Under the pieces are notes generated by a model, which saw only the letters and a list, made by a program, of their open reading frames with translations, was not told the DNA's origin and made no database searches. This document shows positions 26,119 through 38,011 of a DNA stretch of 64,000 nt, one piece after another. Within the stretch, counting starts at the first letter, position 1. Every line of letters begins with the position of its first letter. Both the position numbers and the translations under genes were made by a program. The stretch lies in the NCBI RefSeq assembly GCF_001426345.1, contig NZ_LMEM01000001.1, positions 283,700-347,699 of the forward strand, given 5' to 3'. The DNA is from Devosia sp. Root436 (GTDB lineage: Bacteria; Pseudomonadota; Alphaproteobacteria; Rhizobiales; Devosiaceae).

Positions 26119-28400
26119 GCCTCGGCCCCGATGGCTTCGGTGGCGGCAATGGCCGCCATGTTGACGATGCCGCGGCTGGTGGTCGACGGCGCCAGGATGT
26201 GGGCCGGCGCGCGCGGTCCCATCAGGATGGGGCCGACGGCCAGGGCGTTGTTCATTTCCTTGAGCAGTGTCATCGAGAGGTTGGCAGCGTCGAGATTGGG
26301 GAAGATCAGCAGGTTGGCTTCGCCGCCCAGCACGCTATCGGGAATGTAGCGCTCCCGCAGCTCCTGGTTCAGCGCCAGGTCGCCCTGCATTTCGCCTTCC
26401 ACGATCATGTCGGGAGCGATGGCTTTGAGCTTGTTGTAGGCCTCGCGCATCTTGAAGGCGCTGTCGCCGTCGCGCGAGCCGAAATTGGAATAGCTCAACA
26501 GCGCCACCTTGGCCTCGATATTGAAGCGCTTGAGGTGGTTGCGCGCCTGCAATGCAATGCCGACGATCTCGTCGGTCGTCGGATCCTGGTTTACATAGGT
26601 ATCGGCCAGGAAAAACGCGCCGCGCGGCATGATCAGCATGGAGAGCGCCGAGACGTCGGTCACCCCGTCCTGCAGGCCGATGATCGAGCGGATGTCGCGG
26701 ACATGCTTGATATAACGGCCCTGGAGCCCGCAGATCATCGCATCGGCCTCGCCGCGCTTTACGGCCAGAGCGCTGATGACCGTAGTATTGGTGCGCACCA
26801 CCTGCCGCGCCGTGTCCGGCGTCACGCCGTTGCGTCCCACCAGCGAGTGGAAGAGACTGACATAGTCGCGGTAGCGCGGATCGTCCTCGGGGTTCACCAC
26901 CTCGAAATCGACGCCGGGCCGCAGGCTCAGGCCGAAGCGCTCGATGCGGGCCTCGATGACCGAAGGGCGGCCGATCAGGATCGGCCGGGCGATGCGCTCT
27001 TCGAGCAGCACCTGGGTCGCGCGCAGCACGCGCTCGTCCTCGCCATCGGCAAAGGCGATCCGCTTCTGCTGCCCCTGCGCCCGCTCGATGATCGGCTTCA
27101 TTACCAGCCCGGAGCGGAACACGAAGCGGTTGAGACTGTCCATATAGGCGTCCCAGTCGGCGATCGGATTCTTGGCCACGCCTGATTCCATTGCCGCCAG
27201 CGCCACGGCCGGCGCAATGCGCAGCATCAGCCGCTGGTCGAACGGGTTGGGAATGATGTGGTCGGGACCGAACACGGCCGGCGCGCCCGAGGGCGACACT
27301 TCCAGCCCCGGTTCATGCGCCAGTTTGGCGATGGCGCGCACCGCCGCCAGCTTCATTTCCTCGTTGATGGTGGTCGCGCCCACGTCAAGCGCGCCGCGGA
27401 AGATGAAAGGAAAGCAGAGGACGTTGTTGACCTGGTTGGGATAGTCGCTCCGCCCGGTGCAGACCATGGCGTCGGGCCGGGTTTCCTTGGCCAGCTCCGG
27501 GGTAATTTCCGGATTCGGATTGGCCAGGGCCAGGATCAGCGGCTTGGGCGCCATCTTCGCCAGCATTTCAGGCTTCAGCGCACCCGCCGCCGACAGCCCA
27601 AGAAAAATATCGGCGCCCTCGATCACTTCGGCCAGCGTCGTCGCGTCGCTGGTGCGGCGGAACTGGCCGCGCCACTTGTCGTTGACGTCGTTGCGCTTGT
27701 GGGTGACGAGGCCATCCTTGTCGGCGACCCAGATGTTTTCGTATTTCGCACCGAGCGCGACGAGAACATTCAGGCAGGCAATGGCCGCGGCCCCTGCCCC
27801 GGAGGCACAAATCTTGACCTCGTCGATCTTCTTGCCCTTGAGTTCCAGCCCGTTGAGCACGGCGGCGCCGACGATGATAGCCGTGCCATGCTGGTCGTCG
27901 TGGAACACCGGGATCGGCATGCGCTCGCGCAGGGTTTCCTCTATCTCGAAGCAGTCGGGCGCGCGGATATCCTCGAGGTTGATGCCGCCAAAGGTCGGCC
28001 AGAGCGGGGCTACCGCGTCGATGAATTTCTGCGGCTCGATCTCGTCGATCTCGAGATCGAACACGTCGATGCCGGCGAATTTCTTGAACAGGACCGCCTT
28101 GCCTTCCATCACCGGCTTGCTGGCCAGCGCTCCGATATTGCCCAGGCCGAGCACGGCCGTTCCGTTGGAAATGACGGCGACCAGGTTTTGTCGGGACGTG
28201 TATCTGGCGACCGTCTCCGGATGCTCCGCGATTTCCTCGCAGGGCGCCGCGACGCCGGGGGAATAGGCCAGTGCCAGGTCGCGCTGGTTACCCAGCGGCT
28301 TGGTGGGCTGGATTTCGAGCTTGCCGGGCTTGGGGAACTCGTGGAAGTGCAGCGCGGCTTCGCGCAGGGCTTTCCGCTGTTCAGTCAAATCGGTCGTCAC
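26115..28400 (-). CDS. maeB: NADP-dependent malic enzyme with phosphotransacetylase-like C-terminal domain
   Basis: Malic enzyme converts malate to pyruvate with NADPH formation. The 761-residue protein is the long MaeB type. A malic enzyme domain (about 1-420) has [28 protein letters not shown], the metal ligands in [23 protein letters not shown]-type sequence (HDDQHGTA) and the nucleotide loop [17 protein letters not shown]-like domain (about 430-761) has [32 protein letters not shown]-type blocks and [13 protein letters not shown]. The PTA half is usually non-catalytic and regulatory. It supplies pyruvate near the pdh genes. Confidence 0.96.
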   Translation of the reverse strand: MTTDLTEQRKALREAALHFHEFPKPGKLEIQPTKPLGNQRDLALAYSPGVAAPCEEIAEHPETVARYTSRQNLVAVISNGTAVLGLGNIGALASKPVMEGKAVLFKKFAGIDVFDLEIDEIEPQKFIDAVAPLWPTFGGINLEDIRAPDCFEIEETLRERMPIPVFHDDQHGTAIIVGAAVLNGLELKGKKIDEVKICASGAGAAAIACLNVLVALGAKYENIWVADKDGLVTHKRNDVNDKWRGQFRRTSDATTLAEVIEGADIFLGLSAAGALKPEMLAKMAPKPLILALANPNPEITPELAKETRPDAMVCTGRSDYPNQVNNVLCFPFIFRGALDVGATTINEEMKLAAVRAIAKLAHEPGLEVSPSGAPAVFGPDHIIPNPFDQRLMLRIAPAVALAAMESGVAKNPIADWDAYMDSLNRFVFRSGLVMKPIIERAQGQQKRIAFADGEDERVLRATQVLLEERIARPILIGRPSVIEARIERFGLSLRPGVDFEVVNPEDDPRYRDYVSLFHSLVGRNGVTPDTARQVVRTNTTVISALAVKRGEADAMICGLQGRYIKHVRDIRSIIGLQDGVTDVSALSMLIMPRGAFFLADTYVNQDPTTDEIVGIALQARNHLKRFNIEAKVALLSYSNFGSRDGDSAFKMREAYNKLKAIAPDMIVEGEMQGDLALNQELRERYIPDSVLGGEANLLIFPNLDAANLSMTLLKEMNNALAVGPILMGPRAPAHILAPSTTSRGIVNMAAIAATEAIGAEA

Positions 28401-28525
28401 GCAGTCCTCCTCGCCCGCTTCGCGTGATGGCGGGCATCGTTCGGGACAGCGTTGGTGCCACCAATCGCCGCCGATGAAAAGGGACTAAGTCCGGGGAGCG
28501 CTGCAACTAAAGTCGAAGACCCCCG

Positions 28526-30220
28526 TCATGCAGCGCTGGCAACGATGCTCTCGATGCGGCTGCGTGGCGCCGCCGTGGCATGCAATGCCGTCGCCAGTTC
28601 GCGGAAGGCCCCGATCTTGAGGGCCGGCGCGAAGATATAGCCCTGGGCCTGTATGACACCGCGCGCCCGCAGGTAGAGCGCCTGTTCCTCGGTCTCGACG
28701 CCTTCGGCGACGATCTCGCAATCGAGGTCCTTGGCCATGGCGATCAGCCCGTCGAGCACTGGAACCTGGGTGGTGCCGGGCTTGACCATGTCGACGAAAA
28801 TGCGGTCGATCTTGATGATGTCGATGCCCAGCGTGCCCAGATAGGCCAGGTTGGAGTGGCCGGTGCCGGCATCGTCCATGGCGAGCTTGGTGCCCAGCGC
28901 ATGCAGCCCCGCAATGACGCTGTTGGCCACGGCTGAATTGGCCAGCGGGTGGCGTTCGGTGATCTCGAAGACCAGCTGGCGGAAGTTGATCGGTGAATTG
29001 CCGAAAATGGCCTGCACGTCCTCGACGATGCTGTCGTCGCGGAAGTGGCCCTCGAACAGGTTGATCGAGATTTTCAGGTCCGGCATCATCTGGCTGAGAT
29101 CGCTCAGGTCGAACTTGACCTGCTGCATCAGCGACAGGGTCATGGGAATGGCGAGGCCGGTAACCTCCGCATAATCAATGAAGGCGCCGGGCGGCACCAC
29201 CTGCCCGTTCTTCTTTTCCCAGCGGCACAGCACTTCGCAGCCCATCAGCTCGCCGGTACGCAGGTTGATGACAGGCTGGTAGTAGGGCTTGATCTCGCCA
29301 CGCGCGATGGCGCGCTCGAGATCGAAGGCCGGCACGCGCGAGCGCCGCACATAGCCCAGCGACAGCAGCAGCACGATGGCGCTCATGACGCAGGCGATGG
29401 CGGTGAATGCCATGTCGAGGTCGGCATAGGTGGCGCGTGCCATGACGAAGGGAATGGCATATTCGACCTTGAGCGGCAGCTCGCCGGCAAAGCCCTGCGC
29501 ATAGATGAACTCGGCGCTCGATCCGCGCCTGTCGAAGGCATTGGCATCGCCCACCGTCAGGATCGGCGTGCCATTGGTCAGCAGCACGCGCATCATGGCC
29601 GCGCTGGGCAGTCCCTGGGCCAGCCCATCGGCGGTTTGCCCCATCAGCGGCACGAAGGCCGAGACGCGCCGTGTCTGGCCGAAGGTCTGGGTGATCTTGA
29701 GCGCCGGCATGGCCAGGTCGCCATACTGGACCAGGGCGATGGTTTCCGTGTGGCCCGGGATCGGCAGGCTTTCCGATAGCGGCGAGAAGGCCACCGTGCG
29801 GCCGAAAGCGTCGCAATACTGCACGCCGTCGGAATTCTCGACCAGCACCTGCTTCATATTGAGACTGGATTCGAGTTCGCGCTGCACATTGGCGACAAAG
29901 GTCGGCGTGCAGAGCGACGGGCTCTCTGCCAAGATACGGCGCAACGAGGAAATTGCGTCGTTCACGCCGATTTCGATTTGTGAGGAAACGCCGCTAACAT
30001 ATTGCTGGGTGTTAATTTTCTCTCGAACGCGGACATAGCTGTCCAGCAGATAATCCACCGCGATGATGGGTACGAACGCCAGCAGCGCACCCATCAGCGT
30101 CAGGATATGAGAGTATTTGGACTTCAAGATTCGAATCCGAAAACACCAGTCGACACCCAATCGGTACCAACCAGCCTTTAACGGATCATTAACGCTGATT
30201 AACCGATTGCAAATCGGCAT
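28526..30220 (-). CDS. CSS-motif/EAL domain cyclic-di-GMP phosphodiesterase-like membrane protein
   Basis: The 564-residue protein has a hydrophobic helix near residue 40-60 (ILTLMGALLAFVPIIAVDYLL) and a periplasmic part of about 200 residues. That part has two cysteine motifs (SLCTP near 100 and VQYCDAFG near 140) resembling the CSS-motif redox domain. A second helix lies near 270-290, and a cytoplasmic EAL domain begins about residue 305. The signature glutamate is in EVLCRW (about residue 329) rather than EALLRW. Other catalytic landmarks are kept or nearly so: FEITER, DDAGTGHSNL (family DDFGTGYSSL), IKIDR and EGVETEEQ. It is likely a disulfide-sensing c-di-GMP phosphodiesterase or receptor. 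The N-terminal start is uncertain. Confidence 0.85.
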   Translation of the reverse strand: MPICNRLISVNDPLKAGWYRLGVDWCFRIRILKSKYSHILTLMGALLAFVPIIAVDYLLDSYVRVREKINTQQYVSGVSSQIEIGVNDAISSLRRILAESPSLCTPTFVANVQRELESSLNMKQVLVENSDGVQYCDAFGRTVAFSPLSESLPIPGHTETIALVQYGDLAMPALKITQTFGQTRRVSAFVPLMGQTADGLAQGLPSAAMMRVLLTNGTPILTVGDANAFDRRGSSAEFIYAQGFAGELPLKVEYAIPFVMARATYADLDMAFTAIACVMSAIVLLLSLGYVRRSRVPAFDLERAIARGEIKPYYQPVINLRTGELMGCEVLCRWEKKNGQVVPPGAFIDYAEVTGLAIPMTLSLMQQVKFDLSDLSQMMPDLKISINLFEGHFRDDSIVEDVQAIFGNSPINFRQLVFEITERHPLANSAVANSVIAGLHALGTKLAMDDAGTGHSNLAYLGTLGIDIIKIDRIFVDMVKPGTTQVPVLDGLIAMAKDLDCEIVAEGVETEEQALYLRARGVIQAQGYIFAPALKIGAFRELATALHATAAPRSRIESIVASAA

Positions 30221-30228
30221 GGGTAAAT

Positions 30229-30260
30229 GAAAAAAGGCGGCCCGTCGCCGGGGCCGCCTT
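30229..30260 (-). terminator. Rho-independent terminator after aspS
   Basis: Read on the minus strand, GGCGGCCC pairs with GGGCCGCC around a short GC loop and is followed by a run of six T residues. It lies about 27 bp downstream of the aspS stop and just upstream of the EAL gene on the same strand, so it isolates the two. Confidence 0.85.
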
Positions 30261-30287
30261 AACCCTCCCCATGGGAGAGGTGAAGAA

Positions 30288-32078
30288 TTACGACTGCACG
30301 TTGAGCCTGATGCTCAGCTCGCGCAACTGCTTGGCCGAAGCCTGGCTCGGCGCGCCCATCAGCAGGTCTTCGGCCTGCTGGTTCATCGGGAAGGCCGTGA
30401 TTTCGCGCAGGTTCTGCACGCCGCACAGCAGCATCACGATGCGGTCCACGCCGAAGGCCGCGCCGCCATGCGGCGGAGCGCCATACTGGAAGGCGCGGTA
30501 GAGCCCGCCGAACTGCTCCTCGACCTCGTCGCGGCTCTTGCCGGTCAGCTCGAACGCCTTGACCATGGTTTCGGGCAATTGGTTACGGATCGAGCCGGAG
30601 GCGATTTCGTAGCCGTTGCACACCGCGTCATACTGATATGCCTTGATGGTCAGCGGATCCTGGCTGTTCAGCGCGTCGATGCCGCCCTGCGGCATCGAGA
30701 AGGGGTTATGGGCGAAGTCCACGCGCTTTTCTTCCTCGCTCCACTCGTAGAACGGGAAGTCGATGATCCAGCACAGTGCAAACTGCTCGGTATCGACCAC
30801 GCCAAGGTCGGTACCCGCCTTGGTGCGCGCATCGCCGGCAAAGCGATAGAATTTCTCCGGCCGTCCGCAGACGAAGAACACGGCGTCGCCATCGTCGAGC
30901 CCGAGCTGCGCCTTGAGCGCAGCCGTCCGCTCCTCGCCGATATTCTTGGCGATGGGGCCGGAGCCCTGCCCGTCCTTGAAGAAGATATAGCCCAGCCCCG
31001 GCTGGCCTTCGCCCTGCGCCCAGGCATTCATGCGGTCGCAGAAGGCCCGGCCGATCGGCTCGGCCCCAGCCTTGTTCTTGGCCGGAATGGCCCAGACCTC
31101 CACCTTGGGATCGACTTCGATCTGCCCGGCAAACACCTTGAAGCCGGAACCGGCGAAATGCTCGGTCACAGCCTGCATTTCGATCGGGTTGCGCAGGTCC
31201 GGCTTGTCCGAGCCATATTTGCGGATCGCGGTGTCATAGGGAATGCGCGGCCAGTCCTTGGTGACCCGCTTGCCCTCGGCAAACTGCTCGAAGATGGACG
31301 TGATCACCGGCTGCGTGGTGTCCCACACATCTTCCTGCGTCACAAAACTCATTTCCAGGTCGAGCTGGTAGAATTCGCCTGGCAACCGGTCGGCGCGCGG
31401 GTCTTCGTCACGGAAGCAAGGTGCGATCTGGAAATAACGATCGAACCCCGCCACCATCAGCAGCTGCTTATACTGCTGGGGCGCCTGCGGCAGCGCAAAG
31501 AACTTGCCGGGATGAATACGGGAAGGCACCAGGAAATCGCGCGCGCCTTCCGGCGACGACGCCGTCAGGATCGGTGTCGAATATTCGGCAAAGCCCTGTT
31601 CCGCCATGCCTGATCGCATTGCCGCGATGACCTTGGTCCGCTTGACCAGGTTGGCATGCAGCTTTTCGCGGCGCAGGTCGAGGAAGCGGTAACGCAGGCG
31701 CACATCCTCGGGATATTCCTGGTCGCCGAACACCGGCAGCGGCAGCTCCTTGGCGGCCGACAGCACTTCGATCTCGCGGATGAACACTTCAATCGTGCCG
31801 GTGGGCAGGTTCGGGTTCACCGCGGCCCCGTCGCGCAGCTTCACCTCGCCATCGATGCGGATCACCCATTCCGAGCGCACCTTTTCGGCGGCGGCGAAAG
31901 CGGGAGAATCAGGGTCGATGACGGCCTGGGTCACGCCATAGTGGTCGCGCAGGTCGATAAACAGCAGGCCCCCATGGTCGCGGATGCGATGCACCCAGCC
32001 GCTGAGGCGCACGGTCTGCCCGGCTTCCTTGGCGGTGAGGGCCCCGCAGGTATGCGAGCGGTAGCGATGTGTGGTCAT
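30288..32078 (-). CDS. aspS: Aspartyl-tRNA synthetase
   Basis: AspRS charges tRNA-Asp. The 596-residue protein has the N-terminal OB fold ([26 protein letters not shown]), class II motif 2 ([22 protein letters not shown]), a bacterial insertion domain, and motif 3 ([16 protein letters not shown]). The start [12 protein letters not shown] (32078) is chosen over an upstream ATG. Because gatA, gatB and gatC are in the same window, the enzyme could be the non-discriminating type that also makes Asp-tRNA-Asn; deciding that needs a check for asnS in the genome. Confidence 0.96.
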   Translation of the reverse strand: MTTHRYRSHTCGALTAKEAGQTVRLSGWVHRIRDHGGLLFIDLRDHYGVTQAVIDPDSPAFAAAEKVRSEWVIRIDGEVKLRDGAAVNPNLPTGTIEVFIREIEVLSAAKELPLPVFGDQEYPEDVRLRYRFLDLRREKLHANLVKRTKVIAAMRSGMAEQGFAEYSTPILTASSPEGARDFLVPSRIHPGKFFALPQAPQQYKQLLMVAGFDRYFQIAPCFRDEDPRADRLPGEFYQLDLEMSFVTQEDVWDTTQPVITSIFEQFAEGKRVTKDWPRIPYDTAIRKYGSDKPDLRNPIEMQAVTEHFAGSGFKVFAGQIEVDPKVEVWAIPAKNKAGAEPIGRAFCDRMNAWAQGEGQPGLGYIFFKDGQGSGPIAKNIGEERTAALKAQLGLDDGDAVFFVCGRPEKFYRFAGDARTKAGTDLGVVDTEQFALCWIIDFPFYEWSEEEKRVDFAHNPFSMPQGGIDALNSQDPLTIKAYQYDAVCNGYEIASGSIRNQLPETMVKAFELTGKSRDEVEEQFGGLYRAFQYGAPPHGGAAFGVDRIVMLLCGVQNLREITAFPMNQQAEDLLMGAPSQASAKQLRELSIRLNVQS

Positions 32079-32266
32079 GTCGGAACTCTGGGAAAAGGCC
32101 GGAATCTTGGGCGGGAAAAGCGCATGGGAGTCCCCGCTTGTCAAGTTTCACGGGCATTGACGGCGCTGCGGCGCTAACCCTGCCGGAACACTCAACAAAT
32201 CCGGTATGGAGTGGACCTGCTGCACCTGCTAGGAAGAATATTGACGAATTTGAGACGGACGCCGGT

Positions 32267-33436
32267 ATGGACCTGATAGTTTCCACAGACGTACTCGCTG
32301 CTTTCTGCGAGCGCGCTGGCAAGTTTGATTTTGTGACGGTGGATACCGAGTTCCTGCGCGAAACGACCTATTGGCCGAAACTCTGCCTGATCCAGGCTGC
32401 GACCGACGATGAAGCCGTGCTCATCGACCCGCTGGCGCCGGACCTGGATTTGTCGAGCTTCTTCGATCTGCTGGCCAATCCCAACATCACCAAGGTCTTC
32501 CATGCCGCCAGGCAGGATATCGAGATTTTCGTCAAGCTTACCGGCAAGGTGCCGGTCAATATCTTCGATACGCAGATCGCCGCCAGCGTCTGCGGCTTCG
32601 GCGACAGCGTTTCCTACGACAATCTGGTGCGTTCGATCACCAATGTCGAACTCGACAAGTCCTCCCGCTTCACCGATTGGTCGGCCCGCCCGCTGAGCGA
32701 GAAGCAGCGTCTCTATGCGGTGGCCGACGTCACCCATCTGCGCGACATCTACCGTGAATTGCGCAAGCAGGTGGACGCCACCAAGCGCTGGGACTGGGTC
32801 GAGGACGAGTTGGGCGTGCTGCGCAGCATCGATACCTATGTCGTCCAGCCCGAGCAGGCCTGGGAACGGCTCAAGATGAAGATCAACCGCCCGCGCGACC
32901 TGGCGGCCCTCAAGAAGCTCGCCGCCTGGCGCGAAAAGCGCGCGCAGGACAGCGACCAGCCGCGCAGCCGCGTGCTTAAGGACGATGTGCTGTTCGAACT
33001 GGCCATGCAGCGCCCGTTGACCGCCGACGCCTTCGAAAAACTCCGCGCCGTGCCACGCGGCTTTGGCCGCAGCTCGGCCGCGTCGGAGATCATCACGCTG
33101 CTCAAGGACGTGGAGGCGCTCACCAAGGCCGAACTGCCGGCCATGCCCGAACGCTATCGCGGCCCCTCGCCCAAGGGCGCGGTGGGCGATCTCATCCGCG
33201 TTCTGCTCAAGTCCGTCGCCGAACAACACGGCGTCGCCGCCCGCATCCTGGCCACATCAGACGATATCGACGCGCTCGTGCTCGACGACGATGCCGACGT
33301 TCCCGCCCTCAAGGGCTGGCGCCGCAAGCTCTTCGGCGACAAGGCCCTCGACATCAAGCACGGCCGCATCGGCCTCGTCGCCACGCGCAAGGGCGTGCTG
33401 GAATTCGCCGTAAAGGACGCGACGCCGGCGGAGTAG
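32267..33436 (+). CDS. rnd: Ribonuclease D
   Basis: RNase D is a 3'-5' exonuclease that trims tRNA and other RNA ends. The 389-residue protein has the DEDD exonuclease motifs: FVTVDTEFLRETTYW near residue 28 (ExoI), VFHAARQDIEIF near 85 (ExoII), and YAVADVTHL near 155 (ExoIII with the DEDDy Tyr). Two HRDC-like helical domains follow (AWREKRAQDSDQPRSRVLKD block). The start at MDLIVSTDVLAAF is chosen. It is divergent from aspS. Confidence 0.94.
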   Translation: MDLIVSTDVLAAFCERAGKFDFVTVDTEFLRETTYWPKLCLIQAATDDEAVLIDPLAPDLDLSSFFDLLANPNITKVFHAARQDIEIFVKLTGKVPVNIFDTQIAASVCGFGDSVSYDNLVRSITNVELDKSSRFTDWSARPLSEKQRLYAVADVTHLRDIYRELRKQVDATKRWDWVEDELGVLRSIDTYVVQPEQAWERLKMKINRPRDLAALKKLAAWREKRAQDSDQPRSRVLKDDVLFELAMQRPLTADAFEKLRAVPRGFGRSSAASEIITLLKDVEALTKAELPAMPERYRGPSPKGAVGDLIRVLLKSVAEQHGVAARILATSDDIDALVLDDDADVPALKGWRRKLFGDKALDIKHGRIGLVATRKGVLEFAVKDATPAE

Positions 33437-33440
33437 GCGC

Positions 33441-33571
33441 TGCCACGCCCTCGTGGTTCGAGGGTCGCTGCGCTCCCACCTCACCATGAGGGCTACTGTT
33501 AGCGCCGCGTTCAAAGTAGCCCTCATGGTGAGGTGCGCTTCTTCAGCGCCTCGAACCACGAGGGCGTGGCA
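33441..33571. repeat. Nested palindromic repeat family B, copy 2
   Basis: The outer arm GCCACGCCCTCGTGGTTCGA has its mate ending in GAGGGCGTGGCA, and inner arms CTCACCATGAGGGCTACT and AGTAGCCCTCATGGTGAG surround the loop. The left module is GGTCGCTGCGCTCCCA, the right module GCGCTTCTTCAGCG. It fills the gap between rnd and the convergent ppx stop, where it could end transcription from both sides. Confidence 0.85.
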
Positions 33572-33577
33572 ATGCCG

Positions 33578-35113
33578 CTACTCCACCCGCATCGCGGAAT
33601 TCTTGAAACCCGCCACGCCGGCAAACTGGTCCAGTCGGCCCTGCAGATGCTCGCCATCGAGGAACGCCAGGTCACCCGGCAGCACCAGCGACAGAGCGTT
33701 GCCGGCCACCTCGAAGCGGATGCGCGGCAGGATGCCGGGCATGGCCGCGGTCATCGGGTAAGCTACGCGGAACAGCGCCCCGATCAGCCTGGCGCGCGCC
33801 GTCAGGTCGGCCGTTCCGAGCCCCGCCAGCCGCGCCGCCGCCTTGCTCTTGAGCCCGTCATAACGCACCGCCATGACCTGGGCGAGGAACGAGCGGCCGG
33901 GGTGATCCACGCCGGTCATCGAGCCATAGGCCACGGCATCGACGCTTTGCGGCCCGCGATAGTCGGGGTGCGCGCGCCAGCCGATATCGGCCAGGAGGCA
34001 CGCCACGATGCGCAAACGCCGCTGCTCGGGCGTTTCGGCCGTGCCCGAGACATCGAGGAATTGTCCGGTGAACTCCACCAGGTCGCTGGCATGGGCCGGC
34101 GAGCGCGAGCGCAGCACCGATAGCTCCTCGGCGCCCTGGATCAGCGGGTCGATGGCCTGTTCGCGCTTGTCGAGCATGCCGTAGAGATAGCCCTCGCGTA
34201 CGCCCAGGGCAGAGAATACCACATTGGCGAACTGGCCGACCCTGAGCACTTCGGCCAGCACCGCGGCGCCGAAGGGCACCAGCTCGCGCCGCGAGGAACT
34301 GACATGCTCGGCGCCTGCATAGGCCTTGAGCGAAGCGGCGCCGGTGATTTCCTGGCAGAACTGGATCATGTCGTCGGCCGGCACGACATAGTTCTGTACC
34401 ATATGCAGCGGGTAGCCGCGCGCGATCTGGTGGAGCTTGGCCAGCGAGCGCCAGGTGCCGCCGATGGCGGCAAAGGATGCGCCCTTGGCTGCCTTGGGCA
34501 ATGCGGATTTCTGCAGGCGATCGCGCACGATGCCTGCGGCCTGGCCGGGCGAGCCGCCGCTGTCGTCCTGCAGCCGGATGACGCCCAGCTCGAACGATGC
34601 CCCATCGGTATCGCTGCCATCGGTGATGCGCGACAATTCCAGGCTCCCCCCGCCCAGGTCGCCGACGATGCCCGAGAAGCCGGGAATGCCGGCCACCGCG
34701 CCGAGGGCGGCATAATGGGCCTCCTGCTCGCCGCTCAGCACCTGCACCTTGCTGTCCATCAGCGCCTCGACGGCATCGACGAAGTCCTGCCGGTTGGCGG
34801 CATCGCGCACGGCCGAGGTGGCCAGCACATGCACCTTGCCGACCCGCATCATGCGCGCCACGAGGTCAAAGCGCTGGATCGCCCCCAGCGCCTGCTTCAT
34901 GTTGGCCTCGGCCAGCCGGCCGGTCTGGCCCACCCCGCGCCCCAGCGCGCAGGCCGATTTTTCGTTGTAGAGCGGCGTCAGGGCCCGCGCGTGGCGCTCA
35001 TAAACCACCAGGCGCACCGAATTGGACCCGATGTCGAGCACGGCCACGGGCTTGGCGCCCTTGATGCGGCCCTGTGCTGTCGGATCGGCATCGACGCCCC
35101 AGAATTGATTCAA
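33578..35113 (-). CDS. ppx: Exopolyphosphatase (Ppx/GppA family)
   Basis: Cleaves terminal phosphates from polyphosphate or converts pppGpp to ppGpp. The 511-residue protein shows the sugar-kinase-like actin-fold motifs: [16 protein letters not shown] near residue 24, [13 protein letters not shown] near 128, [14 protein letters not shown] near 150, and [14 protein letters not shown] further on. A C-terminal extension of about 190 residues is present, as in rhizobial Ppx. Its ATG overlaps the ppk stop (ATGA), so synthesis and breakdown enzymes of polyphosphate are coupled. Confidence 0.93.
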   Translation of the reverse strand: MNQFWGVDADPTAQGRIKGAKPVAVLDIGSNSVRLVVYERHARALTPLYNEKSACALGRGVGQTGRLAEANMKQALGAIQRFDLVARMMRVGKVHVLATSAVRDAANRQDFVDAVEALMDSKVQVLSGEQEAHYAALGAVAGIPGFSGIVGDLGGGSLELSRITDGSDTDGASFELGVIRLQDDSGGSPGQAAGIVRDRLQKSALPKAAKGASFAAIGGTWRSLAKLHQIARGYPLHMVQNYVVPADDMIQFCQEITGAASLKAYAGAEHVSSSRRELVPFGAAVLAEVLRVGQFANVVFSALGVREGYLYGMLDKREQAIDPLIQGAEELSVLRSRSPAHASDLVEFTGQFLDVSGTAETPEQRRLRIVACLLADIGWRAHPDYRGPQSVDAVAYGSMTGVDHPGRSFLAQVMAVRYDGLKSKAAARLAGLGTADLTARARLIGALFRVAYPMTAAMPGILPRIRFEVAGNALSLVLPGDLAFLDGEHLQGRLDQFAGVAGFKNSAMRVE

Positions 35114-37278
35114 GCCAGGCCCTCTTCACCTTCACCGCTGGCGCTGCCGCGTCCGGACAGCGACGGATTGGTCATGAAGTAGTCATGCGCATTGAAGGGT
35201 TCTTCTCCTTCGGCAATGCGCACGCGATGCGAGCTGCCGTCCGGCAGCACTTCCCAGCTCTGCCGGTTGTCTTTGAGATAGGCAACCAGAATCCGGTCGA
35301 GGATTTGCTTATGCACGGTCTTGTTGAGGATCGGCACCATCACTTCCACTCGTCCGTCGAGGTTCCGGCCCATCAGGTCGGCCGAGGAAATATAGACCTT
35401 GGCGCGCGGGCTCGGCATGGTTTCGCCATTGCCGAAGCAATAGATGCGGCTGTGTTCGAGGAACCGTCCGACCACCGATTTCACCCTGATATTGTCCGAG
35501 AATCCGGGGATTCCCGGCCGCAGGCAGCAGATGCCGCGAACGATGAGGTCGATCTTTACGCCGGCCTGGCTGGCGTCGTAGAGCGCGTCGATGATTTCGG
35601 GGTCCACCAGTGAATTCATCTTGAGCAGGATGCCGGCCGGCTGGCCGTTGCGGGCGAATTCGATTTCCCGCGCGATATTGTCGACCAGCGTCTGCCGCAG
35701 GTTGACCGGCGATACGGCGATGGTTTCGAGCTCGGTCGGCCTTGCATAGCCGGTGATGAAATTGAACACGCGCGCCACGTCGCGGGTGATGGCCGGATCG
35801 ATGGTGAAATAGCTGAGGTCGGTATAGATCTTGGCGGTGATCGGGTGGTAGTTGCCGGTGCCGATATGGCAATAGCTCACCAGCTTGCCCTTTTCCCGCC
35901 GCACCACCTGGCTGAGCTTGGCGTGGGTCTTGAGCTCGATGAAGCCGAACACTACCTGCGCGCCCGCCCGCTCCAGGTCGCGAGCCCAGCGGATATTGGC
36001 CTCTTCGTCGAAGCGCGCCTTGAGTTCCACCAGGCACGTCACCGACTTGCCGGCTTCCGCCGCCAGCACCAGCGCCTTGATGATCGGGCTGTCCGCCGAG
36101 GTGCGATACAGCGTCTGCTTGATGGCCACCACGTCGGGGTCGCGCGCCGCCTGCATCAGGAACTGCGCCACCACGTCGAAACTCTCGAACGGGTGGTGGA
36201 CCAGAATGTCCTTGGCGCGGATAGCGGCGAAGCTGTCGCCGCTATAGTCGCGGATGCGCTCGGGGAAACGGGCATGATAGGGCACGAATTTGAGGTCCGG
36301 CCGGTCCACATCACAGACTTTTCGCGCGTCGGCGAGGCCGAGGAACCCGTGCACTTCGAACACGTCGGCTTCCTTGACGCCGAGCTGTTCGCCGATCTGG
36401 CGCTTGAGCGCCCGCGGCATCGAGCTTTCGATTTCGAGCCGGATCACCTGCCCGCGCCGGCGCTGGCGCAAGGCCGTCTCGAACTCGATCACCAGGTCGG
36501 CGGCTTCGTCGTCGATTTCGATTTCGCTGTCGCGGATGACGCGGAAGGCGCCCGAGCCGACCACTTCATGGCCGGGGAACATCTTGTGGAAGAACAGCTT
36601 GACCAGCGTGTCGATGGTCACGACCTCGCTGCGCCCATCCGAAACCAGCCCCGTCGGCAGGTTGATGAAGCGATCGAGATTGCCGGGGATGCGCACCAGG
36701 GCCGTCAGCGGCAGGTCATTGTCCGGGCGCTTCAGCTCGAAGGCCAGCGCCAGCCCCAGATTGGGGATGAAGGGGAAGGGATGGGCAGGATCGACGGCGA
36801 TCGGCGTCAGCACCGGGAAGATTTCCTCGCGGAACAGTTTTTGCAGGTAGTTCACCTGGTCCGGCGTCAGGTCGTCGGCCTCGTGGATCACCACATTCTG
36901 CGCAAACAGTTCCTCGCGCAGGCTCTGCCAGTGGTCCTGCTGCTCCAGTTGCAGATGCTGGGCGAGCGTGGCGATTTCTTCCATCTGCTCGGCCGGGGTC
37001 AGCCCGTCAGCGCTCTGTTTGCTGAGCCCTGCCCGCATCTGGCCTTTTAGGCCGGCGACGCGGACCATGTAGAATTCGTCGAGATTGTTGGCCGAGATGG
37101 AGACGAAGCGCAGCCGCTCCAGTAGCGGGTGATTGACGTTCCCTGCTTCCTCCAGCACGCGCATGTTGAACTGCAGCCAGCTCACCTCGCGATTGACGAA
37201 GCGCGCCGGGCTCTTGCGCAGCGCCTCTATGTCGGGGACCGAGGCTTCGGTATCGGCGAACTCGCTCAGCTCATTCAT
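35110..37278 (-). CDS. ppk: Polyphosphate kinase 1
   Basis: PPK1 makes polyphosphate from ATP. The 722-residue protein has the N-terminal domain ([20 protein letters not shown]), the head domain ([15 protein letters not shown]), and the two phospholipase-D-like catalytic domains. The first includes [20 protein letters not shown] with a catalytic His; the second includes [13 protein letters not shown]. It starts within the end of hdaA (8-bp overlap) and its stop overlaps the ppx start. Confidence 0.96.
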   Translation of the reverse strand: MNELSEFADTEASVPDIEALRKSPARFVNREVSWLQFNMRVLEEAGNVNHPLLERLRFVSISANNLDEFYMVRVAGLKGQMRAGLSKQSADGLTPAEQMEEIATLAQHLQLEQQDHWQSLREELFAQNVVIHEADDLTPDQVNYLQKLFREEIFPVLTPIAVDPAHPFPFIPNLGLALAFELKRPDNDLPLTALVRIPGNLDRFINLPTGLVSDGRSEVVTIDTLVKLFFHKMFPGHEVVGSGAFRVIRDSEIEIDDEAADLVIEFETALRQRRRGQVIRLEIESSMPRALKRQIGEQLGVKEADVFEVHGFLGLADARKVCDVDRPDLKFVPYHARFPERIRDYSGDSFAAIRAKDILVHHPFESFDVVAQFLMQAARDPDVVAIKQTLYRTSADSPIIKALVLAAEAGKSVTCLVELKARFDEEANIRWARDLERAGAQVVFGFIELKTHAKLSQVVRREKGKLVSYCHIGTGNYHPITAKIYTDLSYFTIDPAITRDVARVFNFITGYARPTELETIAVSPVNLRQTLVDNIAREIEFARNGQPAGILLKMNSLVDPEIIDALYDASQAGVKIDLIVRGICCLRPGIPGFSDNIRVKSVVGRFLEHSRIYCFGNGETMPSPRAKVYISSADLMGRNLDGRVEVMVPILNKTVHKQILDRILVAYLKDNRQSWEVLPDGSSHRVRIAEGEEPFNAHDYFMTNPSLSGRGSASGEGEEGLA

Positions 37279-38011
37279 CGTCTTGGTTATCCCAGTCCTG
37301 TTCGTGGCTCGCGCCGCCGCCCGCTATCCGGCGGCGGTCGAGTGCATCGGCGGCGATGCTGCGGGTGATGGCCGTGCCCTTGGCAAGCGCCAGCCGGTCA
37401 ATGAGGTCGGCGAGTATCACCACTTCTTCGGCGGAGCGCTCCATGCGCGCCACCAGGTAGGAGATGATTCTGGGATCGACCTTGACCTGGCGATCCCCGA
37501 ACAGTTTCACGAACATCTGTGACAATTGGATGTCGTCCGTCAGTTCCAGCACATAGGCGGCCGCCCGCCGCGCCCGCGAGCGTACATCATCGGTCGCCAG
37601 CGGCCAGTTCGCAATGTCTTCCCGCGCCGTCAGCAGGATTGGCCGCTGTTCGCGCATCGACTGGTTCAGCAGGTGGAACAGTCCCGCCTCGTCATAATCC
37701 AGCCGGTCCACGTCCTCGACGATAACAGGCACCACGCCGCCCTCGGCCGCCAGCGCCTCGAGATCACCTTTTCCGGCATAGCGCGCGCCGCTGCGGTCGG
37801 CGAAAATCCGCGCCAGATGCGACTTGCCAGACTTGGCAGGGCCGATCAGCAGCGTCACCGGGTCTGGCCAGTGCGGAAAGGCCATGATGCGGCCATGTGC
37901 CAGCGCATTGCCCTCACCCACGAGGAAGTCGCCCTCCCCCTGGGCAGCCGTGTGGCCCAGTTCGAGCGTCAATTGCCCCCTGGGCTCGTCAGGGCTGGCC
38001 GGGAGTGCCAT
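37271..38011 (-). CDS. hdaA: HdaA-like regulatory inactivator of DnaA
   Basis: Hda-type AAA+ proteins stimulate ATP hydrolysis on DnaA and so limit replication starts. This 246-residue protein has an N-terminal QLTLELG stretch that matches the clamp-binding motif of Hda, then the AAA+ module with [15 protein letters not shown] as Walker A and [10 protein letters not shown] as Walker B, and a DnaA-like lid ([19 protein letters not shown]). The DnaA DNA-binding domain is missing, as expected for this family. The start at [14 protein letters not shown] gives a 23-bp overlap with the upstream AI-2E permease gene. The location next to purMN and ppk is the known alphaproteobacterial one. Confidence 0.9.
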   Translation of the reverse strand: MALPASPDEPRGQLTLELGHTAAQGEGDFLVGEGNALAHGRIMAFPHWPDPVTLLIGPAKSGKSHLARIFADRSGARYAGKGDLEALAAEGGVVPVIVEDVDRLDYDEAGLFHLLNQSMREQRPILLTAREDIANWPLATDDVRSRARRAAAYVLELTDDIQLSQMFVKLFGDRQVKVDPRIISYLVARMERSAEEVVILADLIDRLALAKGTAITRSIAADALDRRRIAGGGASHEQDWDNQDDE

